Shown: piece after piece, positions 61,380 through 64,000 of the stretch | How positions within the stretch are numbered: position 1 is the first letter of the stretch | Layout of the letters: each line of letters starts with the position of its first letter | Assembly (NCBI GenBank): GCA_036384795.1 | Contig: DASVLP010000032.1 | Location: forward strand, 28,212-92,211 | Length of the DNA stretch: 64,000 nt | Origin: Andeanibacterium sp036384795 | GTDB taxonomy: Bacteria > Pseudomonadota > Alphaproteobacteria > Sphingomonadales > Sphingomonadaceae | Reading direction: 5' to 3' | Translations under genes and position numbers: made by a program | Notes under the pieces: model-generated | What the model saw: the letters and a program-made list of their open reading frames with translations, nothing else | Told to the model about the DNA's origin: nothing | The model's database searches: none

Positions 61380-62423
61380 TCAGCCCGGCTCCGCGTCCAT
61401 CATCGCCTGGAGCATCCGCCGGCCCTCTACCGCATTGCGGTCGCTCCTGACCATCAGCTCGGGCGGCGGATCGCCGTCGTAGAGGTCGATCATCTTCTCG
61501 ATCTCGGCCGACGCGAAGATATCCTCGTCGATGACCGGGGCGAGGTTCACGCGCATCTGCGCGACGTCGGCGGTATCGTCCACGGCGACCGCGAAATGGT
61601 AGTAGCAGGTACGCTCGGTCGCCGGGGTGATCGAATGGTAGACCCGGTTGTGCGAGATGTGCGCATCCGGCGCCAGCGGATGATCGTCGGGATAGCTGAC
61701 ATCGGTGATTCCGCAGTGAAACCCCGGCAGATAGCTCGCCATGCCCATCGAGCGGTTGATCCGGTCGGTCGGATAGGCGCCCAGCGCGTGCATCAGCGGC
61801 GGGCACGGCGCATTGCGGATGTGCCGCATGCTCGAGACGAAACCGGGGCGCTTTTCCAGCACTTCGGGGGTGGAAGCGTTCTCCAGAGTACCGATGCTGG
61901 TGCCGTGAAGAAACGCGAGATGCGACAGGTCGAACAGGTTGTCGTTGAGCAACTGGTAGCGGCAATCGACCTCGTGGAAGAACAGTTCGTGGCCCGTCAG
62001 CCCTTGGCCTTCGAGCCCGATTTCGGCAAGCGGCGGCAGCAGCGCGGGATCGGCCTTGCCGGGCTCGCCGACCCATACCCACAGCCACATTCCATGCTCG
62101 ACCACCGGATAGGCCGGGACCCGCAGCGCGGCCGGCGTGTGCTCCTGCGAGGGCACGTCCACGCATTGCCCGTCCGGGCCGAACGCCATGCCGTGATAGC
62201 CGCACACGATCGTGTCGCCCTTCAGGCAGCTCTTCGCGAGCGGAAAGTGGCGATGCGGACAACGGCCGTCGAGCGCAACGGGCGTTCCGCCTTCGGTGCG
62301 ATAGAGCACGACCGGCGTGTTCACGATCGTGCGCCCCACCAGTTCGCGCCCGACGTCCTTCGCGAAGGCGGCGACATACCATGCGTTGCGGGGCGCGAAG
62401 CTGCCGCGGCGGAATGGATACAT
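61380..62423 (-). CDS. VanA-like Rieske [2Fe-2S] oxygenase (aromatic O-demethylase type)
   Basis: A 347-residue oxygenase component. The Rieske motif is CPHRHFPL (CxH) and CGYHG (CxxH), residues about 54-77. The mononuclear iron site is NDNLFDLSHLAFLHG (DxxHxxxxH), near residues 160-175. The overall length matches vanillate O-demethylase oxygenase subunits, which release formaldehyde from methoxy groups. No ferredoxin reductase (VanB) gene is next to it. It is divergent from the TetR gene with an operator-like palindrome between them. Confidence 0.88.
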   Translation of the reverse strand: MYPFRRGSFAPRNAWYVAAFAKDVGRELVGRTIVNTPVVLYRTEGGTPVALDGRCPHRHFPLAKSCLKGDTIVCGYHGMAFGPDGQCVDVPSQEHTPAALRVPAYPVVEHGMWLWVWVGEPGKADPALLPPLAEIGLEGQGLTGHELFFHEVDCRYQLLNDNLFDLSHLAFLHGTSIGTLENASTPEVLEKRPGFVSSMRHIRNAPCPPLMHALGAYPTDRINRSMGMASYLPGFHCGITDVSYPDDHPLAPDAHISHNRVYHSITPATERTCYYHFAVAVDDTADVAQMRVNLAPVIDEDIFASAEIEKMIDLYDGDPPPELMVRSDRNAVEGRRMLQAMMDAEPG

Positions 62424-62467
62424 GAAGCTTCTCCCAATCGCCGCGACTCGGCTCGCAACGGGAGATT

Positions 62468-62484
62468 AGTTTACACTGTAAGCT
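62468..62484. promoter_or_regulatory. Palindromic operator between Rieske oxygenase and TetR genes
   Basis: AGTTTACACTGTAAGCT has a perfect TTACA-C-TGTAA core, extended to 7 of 8 matching arm bases. It lies 44 bases from the oxygenase start and 34 from the TetR start, as expected for a TetR autorepressor that also controls the oxygenase. Confidence 0.65.
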
Positions 62485-62518
62485 TGCGTTGCGTCCAGTA
62501 TCGTCGGAAGGTCGGTCC

Positions 62519-63070
62519 ATGGCCCGTTCGCCCAAGCTCAACCGGGAGATTATCGTGCGCGAAGCGATCGCGCTGCTCGGCGAGGGCGGGCTGGAGGCAG
62601 TCAGCTTGCGCAAGATCGCCGAGCGGCTCGGGGTCCGGGCGCCCTCGCTTGCCCGCCATGTCGGCGACAAAGGCCAGTTGCTCGCCCTGCTGTCCGGCGC
62701 GATTTTCAGCCAGGCGCTGGATACCATCCCTGCCGGCGTCACCGGCGGCGCCTGGCTCGAGGCGTTCGGCCACGCGTTGCGCCGCAAGCAATCGGAGACC
62801 CGCGACATAGCTGGATTGCTGTCCACCGTTCCCCCGAACGAGGAGGTCCATCTCGGGGTGAGCGAACGGCTGCACCTGCTGATGCGCGAGGCCGGGCTGG
62901 AAGGGGACCGCGCCCAGGTGGAGCAGGCGGCGATCCAGGCGCTGGTGACCGGTTGGATGATGTTCGAGAAATCGCCGCGCGCGCAGCAGTTTGCCGCCCG
63001 ACTGCCGAGCGATCACGCATTCGAGGACAGCCTGAAAGCCCTGATTGCCGGGTTCGCCGTAGATCGGTGA
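62519..63070 (+). CDS. TetR-family regulator
   Basis: A 183-residue repressor. The helix-turn-helix is IVREAIALLGEGGLEAVSLRKIAERLGVRAPSLARHVGDKGQLL (residues 10-53), and the C-terminal part is a TetR_C-like effector domain. GGAAGG precedes ATG. It is the obvious local regulator of the divergent VanA-like oxygenase. Confidence 0.9.
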   Translation: MARSPKLNREIIVREAIALLGEGGLEAVSLRKIAERLGVRAPSLARHVGDKGQLLALLSGAIFSQALDTIPAGVTGGAWLEAFGHALRRKQSETRDIAGLLSTVPPNEEVHLGVSERLHLLMREAGLEGDRAQVEQAAIQALVTGWMMFEKSPRAQQFAARLPSDHAFEDSLKALIAGFAVDR

Positions 63071-63071
63071 A

Positions 63072-63581
63072 TCAGTCCGGCTTGGTGGCCTCCAGGAAGC
63101 GCGAGCGGCCCTGGTCGTCCTTCGCCTCCAAGGTGTCGATCAAGATGCCGAGAATGCGGTTCAAGGTGACGATGTCCATGCTCGAAAGCTCGCTGAGCAG
63201 GTACTGCGCCACCTTCTCGCTTTGCGGCTGCATGATCCGGTAGAGCCGCTTGCCTTCCTCGGTCAGCGTCAGCGCCTTGCGGCGGCGGTTGTTGGGATCG
63301 GTGACGACGGTGATCCGCCCGTTGCGCTCGAGCGCCGCGACCGCGCGCGACACGCTCATCACGTTGACCCCGGTCTTCTCCGCCACTTCGTGGCTGGCGG
63401 TGGTGCCGAGCGCGCCGATCGTCATCAGCAGGCGGAACTCGTTGAGGCTGATCTTGTAGCGATCGGCGAGATGGGTCGCGAACGGCGCCATCAGCCGGTT
63501 CGAAAGCTTGAGCAGGTCGTGCAGCATGCGCGCCGGCTCCGCCGAGCGCATCTCCCCCTTCACCACCGCGCGTGTCGCCAC
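63072..63581 (-). CDS. MarR-family regulator
   Basis: A protein of about 169 residues. The winged helix-turn-helix spans FRLLMTIGALGTTASHEVAEKTGVNVMSVSRAVAALERNGRITVVTDPNNRRRKALTLT. The recognition helix and the DPNNRR wing are complete. Start GTG 63581 has AAGGGG upstream; ATG 63551 is the alternative. It converges on the TetR gene and is divergent from the dioxygenase gene, with a TAAC-N4-GTTA operator between. MarR proteins for phenolics usually release DNA on binding an aromatic ligand. Confidence 0.88.
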   Translation of the reverse strand: MATRAVVKGEMRSAEPARMLHDLLKLSNRLMAPFATHLADRYKISLNEFRLLMTIGALGTTASHEVAEKTGVNVMSVSRAVAALERNGRITVVTDPNNRRRKALTLTEEGKRLYRIMQPQSEKVAQYLLSELSSMDIVTLNRILGILIDTLEAKDDQGRSRFLEATKPD

Positions 63582-63623
63582 CTTGTCCACCCCTTGTGAC
63601 GCCGGTCGATGCGTGTCGCCGGC

Positions 63624-63649
63624 CTTGGCTTCAACCGTAACATTCGTTA
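63624..63649. promoter_or_regulatory. Operator 3 of the shared palindrome: CTTGGC-N8-TAAC-N4-GTTA
   Basis: TAACATTCGTTA (63638-63649), 31 bases before the dioxygenase start and 56 before the MarR start. CTTGGC at 63624-63629 stands 8 bases before it, as in operator 1. The location in front of the MarR gene makes MarR the natural binder. Confidence 0.72.
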
Positions 63650-63680
63650 GCGTCGCCGCACAAGCTTGGGAGAAGCAGGT

Positions 63681-64000
63681 ATGAACGCCTTTCCGCAGAC
63701 CATCCATTTCATCGGCTCGAACATGCCGCGAAGGATGGAGATTTCGGTCGAGAACCTCGCAGTCGAAGGGGAAATCCCGCCCGAAGTGAACGGCGCGTTC
63801 TTCCGCGCGGTGCCCGACAACGCCCACGCCCCGATGTTCGAGGACGACATCGCGCTCAATGCCGACGGGATGATCGCCAGGTTCGACATCGAGAACGGCG
63901 CGGTCGATTTCGCGATCAAATACGTCGGGACCGACCGCTACAAGGCCGAAAAGAAGGCGCGCCGGGCGCTGTTCGGGCGCTATCGCAACCCGTTCACCGA
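63681..64000 (+). CDS. Carotenoid-oxygenase-family protein, lignostilbene dioxygenase-like, 5' part
   Basis: The first 106 residues of an iron dioxygenase; the frame is still open at the window end. The segments FPQTIHFIGSNMP, FFRAVPDNAHAPMFEDD, NADGMIARF and KAEKKARRALFGRYRNPFT line up with the N-termini of lignostilbene-alpha,beta-dioxygenases, which cut the central double bond of stilbenes to two aromatic aldehydes. The catalytic four histidines lie outside the window. GGGAGAAGCAGG precedes ATG. Confidence 0.85.
   Translation, partial: MNAFPQTIHFIGSNMPRRMEISVENLAVEGEIPPEVNGAFFRAVPDNAHAPMFEDDIALNADGMIARFDIENGAVDFAIKYVGTDRYKAEKKARRALFGRYRNPFT

Overview
The window reads as chromosomal DNA of a high-GC sphingomonad (Alphaproteobacteria, Sphingomonadales; Novosphingobium/Sphingomonas-like). 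Pointers are the Entner-Doudoroff gene block zwf-edd-glk-eda, an RcdA-like DUF1465 protein, a MucR regulator, a very large TonB-dependent receptor with a sphingomonad-style plug, an AAHS-type aromatic acid transporter, a lignostilbene-type dioxygenase, and frequent GTG/TTG starts with 4-base ATGA/GTGA overlaps. Species-level identity is inference. I saw no rRNA, tRNA, CRISPR array, prophage or insertion sequence.

Left half (1 to about 35.7 kb) is mostly housekeeping. Order: TSUP permease with its TIGR02186 partner, HerA-like ATPase, surE, DUF1761 protein, rimO, small lipoprotein plus L,D-transpeptidase, secreted carboxylesterase, alkB-like oxygenase, YjbQ, transglutaminase-like protein, the overlapping sugar operon zwf-edd-glk-eda-(divergent ppc) behind a LacI-type operator, phospholipase D-like protein, glycosyltransferase, a second L,D-transpeptidase, tilS, cpoB, a RodZ-like protein, ptsP, two DUF465 proteins, DUF1465, glpK, an MBL-fold hydrolase, a membrane protein running in frame into nadA, and a TonB-dependent receptor.

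Middle (36 to 49 kb) is a first accessory block: zinc alcohol dehydrogenase, SDR, two cupins of the 2,4'-dihydroxyacetophenone dioxygenase type flanking an AraC regulator, an MFS transporter, a VOC protein, a class II aldolase and a solitary [2Fe-2S] subunit. A few general genes follow (ArsC-like, methyltransferase, lipB), then a coupled 3-hydroxyisobutyrate dehydrogenase-like / CMD / aldolase-remnant operon and mucR.

Right end (49.4 to 64 kb) looks like one aromatic catabolic cluster: aldehyde dehydrogenase, PQQ alcohol dehydrogenase with haem c, NmrA-like reductase, an NTF2/SnoaL-like protein, a vanillyl-alcohol-oxidase-type flavoprotein with its own cytochrome c, an SDR, two paralogous uncharacterised proteins, an AAHS transporter, a VanA-like Rieske oxygenase with a TetR regulator, and a MarR regulator divergent from a lignostilbene-type dioxygenase cut by the window end. 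Three of its divergent promoters carry the same TAAC-N4-GTTA palindrome, one of them in front of the MarR gene, so the MarR protein probably controls the whole set. A plausible job, not proven here, is breakdown of lignin-derived phenolic dimers or alkylphenols: side-chain oxidation, formation and cleavage of a stilbene, oxidation of the aldehydes, O-demethylation.

The accessory half is littered with palindromic REP-like repeats. One copy sits inside the 5' end of the cytochrome c gene.
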